Position numbers and translations under genes: made by a program
Shown here: piece after piece, positions 14,089-25,507 of the stretch
Layout of the letters: every line of letters begins with the position of its first letter
How positions within the stretch are numbered: position 1 is the first letter of the stretch
Assembly: GCF_037975245.1 (NCBI RefSeq)
Contig: NC_092569.1
Coordinates: 12,740,001 to 12,804,000 of the forward strand
Source: Apostichopus japonicus
Lineage: Eukaryota; Echinodermata; Holothuroidea; Aspidochirotida; Stichopodidae
Length of the DNA stretch: 64,000 nt
Direction of reading: 5' to 3'
The notes under the pieces: model-generated
What the model was told of the DNA's origin: nothing
Seen by the model: the letters and a program-made list of their open reading frames with translations, nothing else
The model's database searches: none

Positions 14089-17056
14089 ATTGTTACCGAC
14101 AATAATCTTGTCTTTCACTCTAACATATCATGAGAGAAAAATTCGTCGGCTGCTATACGTTTAAGCAAAGTCAGGCCATTGACTTTTCACTGCCAGTCGT
14201 TCGGTGGAAATCCATATATTTGCAGTTCAAGTTGAAGGGTTGTGACGCTCGAAATTCTTTATCACCTCATTACTTCATTAAATAACAAATACGAAGGCGT
14301 GTTTCTTGGTTCTGGAAATTGTGTTCAAGATAAGTTCTCATAGTAAAACATATAACCGACCATATTCTGCTTCCTGTTGTAACTTTTGCTGTTATGGATT
14401 TCTGTGTAAGTCTTAACGAAAAACCCGTTGGATACATGAGAATCAGCTATTTTATTTGTAATTTACAATCAAGATTTAACTTTTGACGGTATCAAGTTGC
14501 ACATTAAAGCATTTTATAGGTAATCCTACTGTTTGTGGAAAGCAGTTCAAGGGGGGAATTCTAATAGGGAAACTTCTGCATGGTTTTATTGAGGTCTTTA
14601 CCAATCTCTAAAGAGGATGTTCTTCATGTGGATTATGAGAGTTTCAAGTACATATTGTTTGAAGAAGAGTGACAGTAGTATATCATTCTAATCAAGCAAT
14701 ACCTCCCTGCTTGAAGGATGCTCTAGAAAGCATGGATTATCTTTAGTTGCATCAGAGCTACAAAGGGAGAGTCATCATTCCAGTTAAATTTCCCCATGCA
14801 GGGGGTAGGAAGTGAGGGTGGGCACACAAAATCAGAGGGACATTTTCTCATTCCACAACCACCACTCGATATGCTATAAACCGATACACACCGGCCATAT
14901 CACTTAAATATGATGTATGATGTGTTAGTATGTTATCAATACTATTTATTGAGATTCTTTATTGTTAACCGTGCTATAAAAAGATATGGGATGCCATTTT
15001 AAAAATAGTATGTACAGACAGTGCCCCCCCCCCCCGGCTCCTGGCTCCCTGATCCCATGTATAATAATTTTTTCACTCTTTGCCCAGTCTGATATAGATT
15101 CAGAATATTGTGTTTGTGCATGACTATCATCCAATTTCATGTTTTGATTTTTACTATATTAACTTTCTTTAAACAAACTTTTCTCTACAAGAATGACATA
15201 TTTAAAGTGTGAGAAACATGATGAGACAAAAAATCTAGCATATTGCATCCTGCTCTGTCCTATTTGCTTTATTCTTTCCCTTGTTTGGCTTTGTTTTGTT
15301 TCCTGTATGTTTTGCAGCTCTTTTGAAGAGGATATCGTTCTAATATATCTTTTCTAATTTGAACCACTTTTGTCCAATAAGAAACCTTCATAATAAGAAA
15401 CAACGAACCTTTATCACTGGAATTGCCTGGAATGCCATTTGTCTATACAAATGAAGATTTGCTTCGCGCATGGCCATCACAACAGGCTTAGGGGGCAGGG
15501 GGTGGGGAAATGGCCTTCCACCCTGTTGAGAGGGAGAAAACCTTGACTCGACGATTGAGTGACAAAAATAAGGAAGGGTAAAAAAGTAAACAAAATAGTA
15601 ATGAAAGTCAATAAATAGGTGTCAAGCCCATACGGAGAGGGTTGGGGCAGTGTTGACATTTTCAAGGTCAGAGAAGTATCTTCCAGCTACTTCATGGTTG
15701 TTATTAGCAAACAAAAATATTTTGGAACTCATCACAGATAGGTCACAGACTTAAGAAGACCCCTCCCCAGGACACAAATTCGATAACTTACCATCCCAAC
15801 TCCCCCCCCCCCCTTATCCTTGCACTCAAAATTATGTGTATGGGCCTGAGTTTTGTATACAACGTTGCCGATTTCGTTTAGGATGTAACTTGAAAACACC
15901 CTCGGTTCCCGTCCTATAATGAGCTTTACGCACGGATGAAATTTCATATTGGCTATGCAACTCTCGTAGACCCATGAAGTACAGTTACCATACTTGCCAA
16001 AACTTACCCACTGCGTGTTAGGGAAATACGGCAACAAATGAAGTTTGGACTCCTAAAGTTCGTAATATTTTACCTCTGCAATTATCATTTTTTGTTGTAG
16101 CTGTTGCATTCCCTATCCCGTACCCGCCCTCCGTTGGGGAGGAAGTTAGGTTTATACTATCTCTCCCTCTGTAAAGATGACTATGAACGCAATGTAGTTG
16201 CCGAATACAACAAGCAACATATACGGAGGATAACATAGCAGCAATCACAACAAAAACATGATTAACATCTTCTACAGACGGAAGACTTGTTTCTTTTTCT
16301 TCTTTTTTTCCCCGTTCTATTTTTTGTTTTGCAGCAACGCACAACGCCTCATTTATTTCCTGTAATATTTAACTCTGATGTATCTGCTCTAATTATTGAT
16401 AATGAACTCAATTGCCTTTTGAATGTCGAAATGCTTAAATTTTATGCGGGACAAAATATGCTATGAAGTATTTGCGGACATTCTGTACCAGGACATTTCG
16501 TCCGGTGGGACTATATTTTCTGTGAGGTGGGACACAATTTTCAGCAGATAATGTCCGACCGGACTAAATATGCTGGTACAAAGTGTCCGCGGAGACACTT
16601 TGTACAGGGGACACTCTGTACTGTCACACCGGTCACCTTGCTCAAGGAAAGTGGACGAAGGGCTTGTCCAGCAAAGTAGATGAAAAGTCCTGTAGCGGTA
16701 GTTGTAGATGTGGACCCAATCGTAAGTCGTGCAGAAACCGTTATGAATCAATGAGTATATCGTGTATACCACTACTACTGTTTGCATGGTAGATAATCCC
16801 AACTTAGACCTGTTCTTGTTTGCCGAACAAAGAAATTAATAACATATTTTAAAATGAGGCTAGGTCAACCAGCTCTGGTCAAATGACGATCTAACTGCCT
16901 TCTTGCAATAGAAAATAATTCGGCGGACATTTTACAATCAGGAGTTACGGGCATCGAAGTTTACATACCTTTTACTGTTAGGCCTAAATCGGTAAGTCTT
17001 GCTCTCTGCACAATTAGGAAAACGGAAGTACTCCCAGATGGTACTAATTAGCATAC

Positions 17057-17845
17057 ACAGGGGCGGCGATTTGTTTCAAAATGGGGGGGGGGGGACATTC
17101 GCTTGGGTGCAGGATTATAGCAACTCATCCCCAAAATTGTTCGCGCACTTCGTGATATTTTGTACATATATATAATTTTTGGTGATATTGGGTAAAAAAT
17201 TAGAAAGGAGCGTAGCGAGGAATTTGTCAAGGGAAGGGCGAATCTTTTAGGCAAACTATCTAAGCGTAGCGCCACTATGTATTGGCGCGTAAAAGAAAAT
17301 TTTGACCGAAAATGCCTCCCAGATCGCTTGAAATGGCACTTCCCAGGCCTTGTAAGCTGCATCTATTTTCTATTTTGAAATTACCAGCGATATCATAAAA
17401 AATACAAACATTTTTCTCAAGGGGTCGCCCCCTTCACCCCACCCCTTGGTTATGCGCCTGCGGTTAGAAATCTTGTCGGAAACATGCCAAATGGTAACCC
17501 AGTGAACCCATATCGATGTGGATCATATACATGATTGTACGTACTTACACTCATACACAAGAGATGTACAGACATTATGATAATCATGAGTGACAACTTG
17601 CTATTCGGTCACATGTCACAGAAACGACCACGAAGTGTCATTTACCTCATGCAGCGTGTGTTGGATGAAGCTTTAGCCAGCGCCAAGTATGATTGGATAA
17701 ATAATCTCACGCATTATTTCTATTTATAGCCACAAAAAAAACTATGCCACCAAATATTGGGGGGGGGGGTATTATATACTATATCCCCCACCTAAAATAT
17801 TGGGGGGACATGTCCTCCCCGCCCCCCCAATGATCACCGCCCATG
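17057..17845. mobile_element. Non-autonomous TIR element, GGGCGGCGAT family (copy 1)
   Basis: Begins AGGGGCGGCGAT and ends ATCACCGCCCATG in inverted orientation, with G-runs just inside both ends. It contains the module CTAAGCGTAGCGCCACTATG followed by TTGGCGCG. No protein frame is recognisable, so it is a MITE-like derivative. Exact ends are uncertain. Confidence 0.55.
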
Positions 17846-18547
17846 AGCACACAAACAAAAAAATAAACACCTTGCTCAAAAGCATACACAACGTCTGTCG
17901 ACAAAATGTGCCTGTGTCAAGTTACATTAGTGTTTACAAATCAAATAACTGAAATGAAACAAAAAACTGTTAGCAATTAAACTGCGTTATCCACTAAAGA
18001 GGCTGAGATAGAGGCTGAGTAAGAGAATGTGTAAAAGTAAAGTGGACATGACATTTCGGTCCTAACAGAAACTTCTTCGGAGGCTGTATGACACTTGACA
18101 CGCTCATCGCAGCTTTGCATTTGAAATTATTATTTAGGATTGAAGCCTGGACCTCTATTGACCTTCATACAGAAACCAACAGGTGTATTGTGCGTGATAT
18201 TGAAGGCAGTGGATCTTCATACGAGGAAGAGCCGTATATAGAGAGAGTTGCGGCATGAGCGTTCTGAAATTTCAGGTCACATGATCAACTGCCATTTTGT
18301 TTCCAAATGTCTTGCCTCCATTCTACTACCACATCGTTTGCCAGTGTACTTTCAATAAATCTTTACGGATTAGAAATGACGGGATGTTGCGCCTTTGGTT
18401 ACTAAAATAGGTCGGAGAAGGGATTTAGACTGTGCAGATTCCCTGCCAATGTCCAACGAAAGACATAGGAGAAAATAAAGTCAATCGCGTCGGATGGAAA
18501 CCAACGTCCTCGTCGTATCTTTGTCACGTATGTATAGCCTACAGTAG

Positions 18548-18970
18548 GTACATGGGTTCCGCGTATGCATGAGTTCCGTGTAAGAATCGCCGTCTTTTGC
18601 TTGTAACTCCGAAGATCCAAAACAGAAACTCTTACCTTTTTTTGGTAAATCAATCACAAACAATAATGCTACTTTTCTAAAAGTTTGGTGGTAACGCACA
18701 ATTCCGGTGATGAGAAATATATCAAATCCAAAACGGTTTTTTGTGCGATCAACGATATTGAACAGTAACTTGCATCTTTGTAAACATGTCATATTTTCAC
18801 ACTATAGTAAAACATCTCATCAGCACCATCGTTGCAACTATTTGATACGATCATATGAAGGCTCGTTGTGTTTTCCCTCCATTCTAACGGGTGTTTAATC
18901 CATCGATATCACTAACTTAAAAATATTTTGTTTAAAAAACCCGTTGCTTCGACCCGAGTTCCGCGTAAAC
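18548..18970. repeat. Dispersed repeat with CGCGGAAC motifs (copy 1)
   Basis: GGTACATGGGTTCCGCGTA near 18548 and GACCCGAGTTCCGCGTAAA near 18953 reappear in reverse orientation and order at 26627-26862. Two distant stretches therefore share both boundary motifs. No coding frame is apparent. Confidence 0.45.
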
Positions 18971-18984
18971 TACCTCGTACTATG

Positions 18985-20315
18985 CAGGGGCGTATCCAGG
19001 ATTTTCCAATAGGGGGGGCGCCAGGCATGAATGATCGCCGTCCTGGGGGATGGGTCTAAGGGGAGGGGTGTACAATTTTTGCTTTCGAAGAAGGGCTGAA
19101 ATGCAAAATGGTGTCATATGCATGGGCGGCGATCCGTACTTCCGAGTGGGGGAGGGGGGGGATATGACCTTGTTGACTATCTAAGCGTAGCGCCACCATG
19201 GGTTGGCGCGAAGCGTACAAGAAAACCTCAAGAAACCCTCTAGATGGCCGGAAACGGCACTTCCCGAGGTTTCCAAGCGGCATATACCCAACTTTAAAAT
19301 AGGGATGTCATGTCCGAAATATCTCATAATCAGGATCCAAAATACTTTTTTCTTAATTTCGGGTGTTATTTTGGGAAAATTGCCCCTGTCAATCTTGTTT
19401 CAGGCGCAACGTTAGAATGTTCGAGAGCTCTTTTATATTATTCGATGAAGAAAATGGCCTCATGCAGGCTATTATAGGCCTATACACATGCAATACACAA
19501 TTACACATAGTTACATTCCTAGGTACCGATTGCTAGGGCATCCAGGTGAAACGTGTATTAAGCATTACCCTGGTTACATGAGATTCTCAGCTGTTCGAGG
19601 GAACATGTACGTGTGTAGGCCTACTATAGGGCCTATATGAATACTATGAGGGTGCATATATGTACTATATCAATACCGTGGGCGCAATAATACATTTTGT
19701 TGTTATAGGGCCAATGAAGCCTACAGTCAACTGTTTTTGCTTTATAAAGACGCTTTATTTGAAAAGATCGCACTGCGTTTATGGTAGGCGAGAAATGAAG
19801 CTAAAAAAGAGCTGTACATTAACGAAGATGCATAAATGTAGGCATGAAAATATTCTTATCCCTGGCATTTGGTGGGGGGGGGGGGATATGGTGCATTACA
19901 TCCCCTCCACCCATTTTCATGGGGGGATATATCCCCCCTCCACCCAGGATCGCCGCCCATGGCCATATGTGATCCATTTTTCGACCTTAATAATAAGCAA
20001 CATTTCCAGTAAATATGGACACAAAATGCACAATTTAGTATGGCTGGCATGTCACTTAGTGTTTATAGTGATAATACAAACACAATTACCATCTATGTTT
20101 CTAAAACTATTATGCCGCCGAACTTCGCCAGAACCTTTTTTTGGCAAACAAAAAATAAAGCATACGGGAGTGGGGGGGGGGGGGGGTTGAGCGATCACCG
20201 ACATCTCACATAAAGGTCGTCATCAATTTTTTTTTTTTTTTGCTAAACTTTTTTTTTTTTGGTGACGGCCAATAGGGGGGGCGCGCCTGTTGCGCCCCCC
20301 CTGGATACGCCCCTG
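18985..20315. mobile_element. 1331-bp TIR element with perfect CTATG target duplication
   Basis: The left end CAGGGGCGTATCCAGGATTT matches, in inverted form, the right end CTGGATACGCCCCTG. Both are followed inward by AATAGGGGGGGCGC-like sequence. CTATG flanks both sides exactly (18980-18984 and 20316-20320). The interior has no credible protein frame and contains a second TIR element (19121-19962). CAGGGG-type ends recall hAT or other cut-and-paste elements, but a 5-bp duplication does not settle the superfamily. Confidence 0.75.
19121..19962. mobile_element. Nested TIR element, GGGCGGCGAT family (copy 2)
   Basis: CATGGGCGGCGATCC at the left is matched by GGATCGCCGCCCATG at the right; the inverted match extends outward through CATATG. 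It shares the CTAAGCGTAGCGCCACCATG / TTGGCGCG module with copy 1 at 17057-17845. It sits inside the CTATG-flanked element. Confidence 0.65.
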
Positions 20316-20320
20316 CTATG

Positions 20321-22129
20321 AATAAGATGTGCATATATACAATTGAGCAGTGTAGAGTACTGCAACTGTGTGCGCGCGGTATGTACAGACGGTCAGGAAA
20401 CTTCATGCACTTGTTGTAACTGTCTGCCATGTACATATGCAAATGATTAGGATGATTCCATTTCTATAGGGTTGAATAACTTGAATCGCAGAGCTACTAA
20501 TAGAAATATTTAGGGTCAACCGCATATATATTAGCCTAATTTTGTAAAATATTCGAAGACATTTTTTATTTATCTGTATATTCTTGCTTGTACTGTTCAC
20601 TGTGTCACTTCCTGTACGAAACTCAATTCAACATTTGCACCTGTTCGTCGGCGCCGTCTATTCCGGCGAAATTGTTTTGTTCAACATATTCCCCTGGCAA
20701 CCACTATCAACAACAACAATTTGTTCTACGATCTGGAATTCGAAAGCGGTATTGCTCTGAATAACACAGGTATTGTCCCTTCAGAAATTTCAAATATTTG
20801 ATGTTTCAATTGAATTGTACTTTTTTAACCCTTTTGAATAATGTGTCACATTCTAGGAAGAGAACTATGCTGTATTGAAACAGAACCTAGGCTCAATGGA
20901 TAGGCCAATGTTTTGGCATAGCTGCAGACTAGTGGTGACAAACAGATTGCTACCACCCAGGAGTGGCGAAAGAAAGGGGGAGGGGTTAATCCCCTGTCGG
21001 GAAGGTCTACCCCCTCCCCCACCCCCATCGGGGAAAATTTTACTTTTGTCAGGGAGCAATTAGGCAAACAAATTATTATCGTGTATTTATCTTTATGATC
21101 ATTTTATGATATGGATAAATGTGACCTTGATTTCCTGGTCAAGTATCTAGTAGAAACATCAGTCCCGAGTCAAGGAGCTAAGGAAAACAACGTCAGAGAG
21201 CTCAAGTCACCGACAATAGAATCCTGGCGCCACCCCTTTCAGCATTTAGAAAAGAGGCTAAAGGTTTGAAGTTCTGTTCAAGTATGGAATCCCTATACTG
21301 TATCTCAAAATCTGAATAAAAATGATAGCGATGTGTTTAATTTCACTTTTCAGGTGTACATACAAAACATTTCCTGAAGGTTAAGAAGTGCATACATCTC
21401 CGTAAAGAAAAAAATGAGGTCAGCCTATTTTTAATTTACTACTTCATTTCACTAAGTTATTATTAAAAGAATGCTTCACCCCATTATGATTTTTTTGTAG
21501 AGCAATAAAATATATGCTGACTGGCAGAGGTGATATTTCTTAATTATTGGGAGAAGGGGGCATACCCTGAGCCCCTGACTACTACGGATCTAGGTAGGGT
21601 CAATGCAGGGCACCCCCCCCCCTACCAAAGAATTGAAGTGCAGCAACAAAAGCAATTAATCTATATGTACCTACATCTTTTTTCAAACAAATAGATAATT
21701 CCTTAACAAAATATTTAGGAAATATTTGCACCCTTAATTATATAAAATAAGGAGGAGAACCCTCCCCATGACACAGATCACTAACCTATTTGACCCCACA
21801 TGTACAACCAACCTACCTGTGCAGACTACATCACAGTTTAAGGCACTTTGGTGTAGCACATCATACTTCTAAGACGAGAGGCTATCATTCCAGGGATTCA
21901 GTTCCCCATGCCCAGTGGCCCTATACCCTCACCAAGAATGGAGTTTAAAATGATGAGATATTCTCTTGACTGAAGTTGGTACTTGCCTTTCTTGCTGCAC
22001 CTTCATGTGCCAAATGCACACTACTAGAAACATTATCCCAGTCTATTAAGCTACTCCTTTTTATTAAATTTACACTCTTCTTATTTTATACCACAGCCTA
22101 TTTATATTTGCAGACCACAGAAAAGAAAA
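20321..22129. other. Gene-free stretch upstream of the transposase
   Basis: Contains G/C-rich inverted segments (about 20945-21050) and a C-run near 21610, but no supported gene. The left terminus of the downstream pogo-like transposon may lie here; I could not identify it. Confidence 0.4.
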
Positions 22130-24037
22130 TTGAATGAAGACTCTGGTGGGCCATCCAACAAGAAAAGTAAGTGGAAAGAGATTGATTTGTCCATTCCTAC
22201 TAGAGAAAAAAGGAGGTATCATCACAAAAGGCATGTCTGTAACAAACCTCAAAGCCAGGAAAGCCAGCTTACTGACAGAAAGAAGAAATTAGCTTTGTTC
22301 ACCAGAAATTATCGGAGGGAGGGGATGATTGACCAAGATCCAAGTAAATTTCCTACACCTCGAATCGAACGTATCAGAACCGCACTGGAAGGTCTGTCTT
22401 CTGGAAAGTACTCCACAATCCATGAAGCAGCCAGTGCCAATGGAGTACACTACGATCAGATTCAAAGAAGAGCTATAGGAAATGTAAAATGGTACAGACG
22501 AAATGGACCTAAACCATATCTCACTCTTGGTGAGGAACGACATCTAGCACGCTGGGTTGTCACAATGGGAAACAGAGGTTTTCCTGTTTCTCCTAAGCAG
22601 CTTAAGGACACAGTCCAAGAGCTGATCACAAAAGATGGAAGAAGCACTCCTTTCCGAAGCGGTAGGCCATCTAATGGTTGGTATACAGGTTTCCTGAAGA
22701 GGAATCCTAGTATTCAACTAAAGCCTACAAAAACGCTAAACAAGGCACGAGCCAAGGTGACCAAACAGGCAGTTGATGACTGGTTTAGAAACTTCAACTG
22801 TTTCATTTCTGACCTGAACCTTACAGACAAGCCCGGGCTCATCTACAACTTTGATGAGACAGGGTTTGGACTGAGTGGCAAACCACCTAGGTATGCCCTT
22901 GGATCTCGACATATGAAAGGAGCACTGCCACAAATGACTTCCGGTGAGGGTAAGAAACAAATAACAGTGGGTGTTTGTGCCAATGCAGATGGTAAGCTTC
23001 TCCCTCCCTATTTCCTATTCAAAGGAACCAGACCCAATTCTTGGGATCCCCTGGCAGGTGCACCTCCGAAGAGTGTGGCATACTTTACAGAGTCAGGATG
23101 GATGACACAAACATCTTTCCAATACTGGTTCCAAAACCAGTTTGTCCAAAACATCGGAAATGAAAGACCACTAGTGTTACTGTTGGACTCACATGAAGGG
23201 CATATTGCCTATGATCTCTTCCAAACAGCAGAAGAAAGCAACATACATCTGTACCGGTTTCTACCTAATGCCACACACTTTTTGCAGCCGCTAGATGTTG
23301 GTGTCTTTGGACACATGAAAAGGTCCTACTGGGATTATCTTAGGAAATGGGTGGCCCGTAATCCTGGGGAGACGATTACACAGAGAAATGTTAGTAGAAT
23401 CATTGGCAACATCTGGGAAGATTTGGAAAGGCCTGGTCTAATCAGGAAGAGCTTCTTATCATCAGGTATTTTTCCAGTAAACAGAGCTGCTGTCACTGAT
23501 GAGATGACCATGCCCTCCCTGACTTTTAGAGAAGAAACCACTGACACAGAATGTGCAGACCAGGTGACAACCAACGAAGCATCACCTGAAACCACAGTAC
23601 ACATGCCAACAACTCCAGATGCACAAAGAGCAGTGTCACTACACTTAACAAAGGCAACAGAAATTCCTTCGGTTAAGCCACAGAAGAAGGCTAGGCGCAG
23701 GCTATGTAATGAGCTGCCATATGATGTTATAAGTCCAACAGCAATAGATACAATGAAGGAACATCTCCTCAGCAAATGCCGGTCAAAAGCAAGAAAGGAA
23801 CTCTTGGCTAAGAAAAAGCATTTCGAAAAGAAGGGAATTGAAAACCTTGTTCAAAAAAAAAAATCTCAAGAGTTTAGATGCCCTATCTGTGGAGGAAAAT
23901 ATGAAGAAAAGGTGAAGGTTGGGTGGGTTGGATGTGACACATGCAACCAATGGTATCATATGTCATGTATGCCAAAAGCACTTGTAACTGCTAAAATGCT
24001 CATAAAAAAGGAATGGTGTTGTCCAAATTGTAAATAG
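22130..24037 (+). CDS. Pogo/Tigger/Jerky-type DDE transposase with C-terminal PHD finger
   Basis: An uninterrupted single-exon frame of 635 aa. Residues about 75-120 form a Psq-type helix-turn-helix (TIHEAASANGVHYDQIQRRA). Residues about 125-200 are CENP-B-like (LTLGEERHLARWV ... GWYTGFLKRNPSI). The DDE_1 catalytic core follows: IYNFDETGFGLSG carries the first Asp, VLLLDSHEGHI the second, and THFLQPLDVGVFGHMKRSYW the third-acid region. The last 50 residues have a C4HC3 PHD pattern (CPIC ... CDTC ... WYHMSC ... WCCPNC). The enzyme family cuts and pastes DNA at TA targets. The intact frame suggests recent activity or domestication. The ATG at 22130 precedes a basic stretch; upstream exons are possible. 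TIRs were not found, so a host-retained gene is an alternative. Confidence 0.85.
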   Translation: MNEDSGGPSNKKSKWKEIDLSIPTREKRRYHHKRHVCNKPQSQESQLTDRKKKLALFTRNYRREGMIDQDPSKFPTPRIERIRTALEGLSSGKYSTIHEAASANGVHYDQIQRRAIGNVKWYRRNGPKPYLTLGEERHLARWVVTMGNRGFPVSPKQLKDTVQELITKDGRSTPFRSGRPSNGWYTGFLKRNPSIQLKPTKTLNKARAKVTKQAVDDWFRNFNCFISDLNLTDKPGLIYNFDETGFGLSGKPPRYALGSRHMKGALPQMTSGEGKKQITVGVCANADGKLLPPYFLFKGTRPNSWDPLAGAPPKSVAYFTESGWMTQTSFQYWFQNQFVQNIGNERPLVLLLDSHEGHIAYDLFQTAEESNIHLYRFLPNATHFLQPLDVGVFGHMKRSYWDYLRKWVARNPGETITQRNVSRIIGNIWEDLERPGLIRKSFLSSGIFPVNRAAVTDEMTMPSLTFREETTDTECADQVTTNEASPETTVHMPTTPDAQRAVSLHLTKATEIPSVKPQKKARRRLCNELPYDVISPTAIDTMKEHLLSKCRSKARKELLAKKKHFEKKGIENLVQKKKSQEFRCPICGGKYEEKVKVGWVGCDTCNQWYHMSCMPKALVTAKMLIKKEWCCPNCK

Positions 24038-24191
24038 AATCTTAGATTGTTGAAGAAGATAATTCAATTCTTGTTTCATTGTTTGTAACTTGGGTATATG
24101 CAAAATGTTGAATTATTTAAGCTGGTATTCTCATCAATAGAATTCTAGCTATCCCATATATTGTTGCTTATAGCAAGCCTGGTGAGGCAAT

Positions 24192-24758
24192 TTGTGTACT
24201 TTGGAAGATAGAAGCACAACAACATTCCAACTATCATCCATCATTTATTTTCTTACAGGTGGACAAAAAACTATCATTGTACAGATAGAAGACAGTGTAA
24301 TCAAAGGTTACCATGAATATAAAATTGCTCCACCTTTTGCCCTGGAGATGATTCTCCAACCAGAATATGCAAATATACATGACAAAGATGCCATATTAGT
24401 TTGGATGCCAAGCATCACAGAGGGAAATGTGTTGGAACAGAAGACCTCACAGGGACTATATGTGAAAGATTTAGTAACCCCTATCCCTCTCATCATTGGA
24501 CATGTCCCAAGAGGCTTAGCTGCAGTATTTCGGCAATTACTTGATGAAAATTACTCTATAAAATGTGTAGCAACGGGAAAGCCTGTTCCTAGCTTTCCAC
24601 CTTGGCCTCACCCATCAGAGAAAGGGGGTGGAGTGGTTATACCCTGTGTGTACAAAATATATGGCAAACCAGTTCAAATTGGGGAAGTGATTAACAAGGT
24701 AAGAAATATTTTCCCAAAAGTTAAGGGTGGTGATGCTATGAAATTATCAATTGTCTAA
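24192..24758 (+). CDS. HIRAN-like domain protein
   Basis: About 188 aa from the first ATG. A polypyrimidine acceptor (TTTTCTTACAG) ends at 24258, so the true exon may start at 24259 with GGQKTIIV. The sequence fits a HIRAN-like domain: SVIKGYHEYK, then NIHDKDAILVW, PLIIGHVPRGL, and VVIPCVYKIYG. In HLTF-type proteins HIRAN binds DNA 3' ends; stand-alone copies are less well understood. The frame begins only about 150-220 bp after the PHD transposase on the same strand. It could be a second transposon ORF, an alternative 3' exon, or an unrelated gene. The family call is from motif recall. Confidence 0.6.
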   Translation: MCTLEDRSTTTFQLSSIIYFLTGGQKTIIVQIEDSVIKGYHEYKIAPPFALEMILQPEYANIHDKDAILVWMPSITEGNVLEQKTSQGLYVKDLVTPIPLIIGHVPRGLAAVFRQLLDENYSIKCVATGKPVPSFPPWPHPSEKGGGVVIPCVYKIYGKPVQIGEVINKVRNIFPKVKGGDAMKLSIV

Positions 24759-25069
24759 AGTTGTAATCAGCCAGGGTAGTTAGTTTAATAAGTGTCATAA
24801 TAAACTGGCTTTGTCCATTGTTATAGATTGATGTGTAAAAGAAAAGCCCATGTTACGTTTGATTTCTAATAACTAATTTATTTAGTTATTGGTAATAATT
24901 GGTAATAACTAATAGATTTCTATACTGGTGTATTCAAATTGATTATCTCCATTAATGTAAAATAGTATAAAAAAAAAAGTAAAAATGCCCAATCTTTTCT
25001 TTCTTCATTTTCTTTTTTTCCTCAATATTTTCTCTTTTTTTCCTCAATTTTCTGTTTTCTTATTTTTAT

Positions 25070-25318
25070 TTTTGTAACTTTATGTATGTTAACTCGTCTT
25101 GACTAATTCTTTTGTCTATATTTTTCAACATATATTTGGAGGAAAACGTATTGCACTTCACTTTTTCTCCTTTTCCACACATTAGATCTTTGGTAGTTTT
25201 CATTGAAATAGATATAATACCATGATTATTTGATTACATGAATGTATTGAATTCTTGTTTAAAATGAACTTATCTTTTGTGTTGGAAATAAACAGTTTCA
25301 TTGTCATTGTCATTTAGT
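25070..25318 (+). mobile_element. 3' end of a non-LTR retrotransposon or SINE (copy 2)
   Basis: Matches 9392-9638 over its whole length with minor differences and the same GGAAATAAACAGTTTCATTG end. It lies about 300 bp downstream of the HIRAN-like ORF and could supply that transcript's AATAAA. Confidence 0.6.
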
Positions 25319-25360
25319 AAGGACAATGTATGGTTACATTTGTTTAGTTTTTTGATTTGT

Positions 25361-25507
25361 TTCAGTGGACAGGTTATGACGCCAAAGTCAAATGAGTTAT
25401 ATCAGCAGTCCAAGCGAGAGGGGAATGGAAGATAACCTTCATTCATAAATACTTATAATGGTTTCCTGCATTGTGATTGGTTTAGCAATCATAACCTGTC
25501 CACTGAA
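25361..25507. mobile_element. 147-bp MITE with 19-bp terminal inverted repeats
   Basis: Begins TTCAGTGGACAGGTTATGA and ends with its exact complement. The interior is short and non-coding. It is too small to encode a transposase. Confidence 0.75.

Larger units (their letters stand above)
10244..16628 (+). mobile_element. Ginger-like DNA transposon (6.4 kb) with CCGG target duplications
   Basis: The left end begins TGTAGCAGTACAAACTGTC at 10244. The right end, read on the minus strand from 16628, begins TGTGACAGTACAGAGTGTC. Both are flanked directly by CCGG (10240-10243 and 16629-16632). About 200-250 bp inside each end also correspond in inverted orientation, with shared blocks such as TTTAGTC, GGACATTAT and TTGTGTCCC, so the TIRs are long and diverged. 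Between them lies a KRBA2-like integrase gene. From recalled family knowledge, Ginger transposons encode Gypsy-like integrases, start with TGT and favour CCGG targets. The coding gene is broken, so this copy should be non-autonomous. The stretch 14100-16440 holds no recognisable gene. Confidence 0.75.

Noticed and set aside
19660-20190. 176-codon plus-strand frame
   Set aside because: Lies across the boundary of two nested TIR elements and reads through G-runs; no family resemblance.
23335-23775. 146-codon minus-strand frame
   Set aside because: Antisense shadow of the intact transposase.
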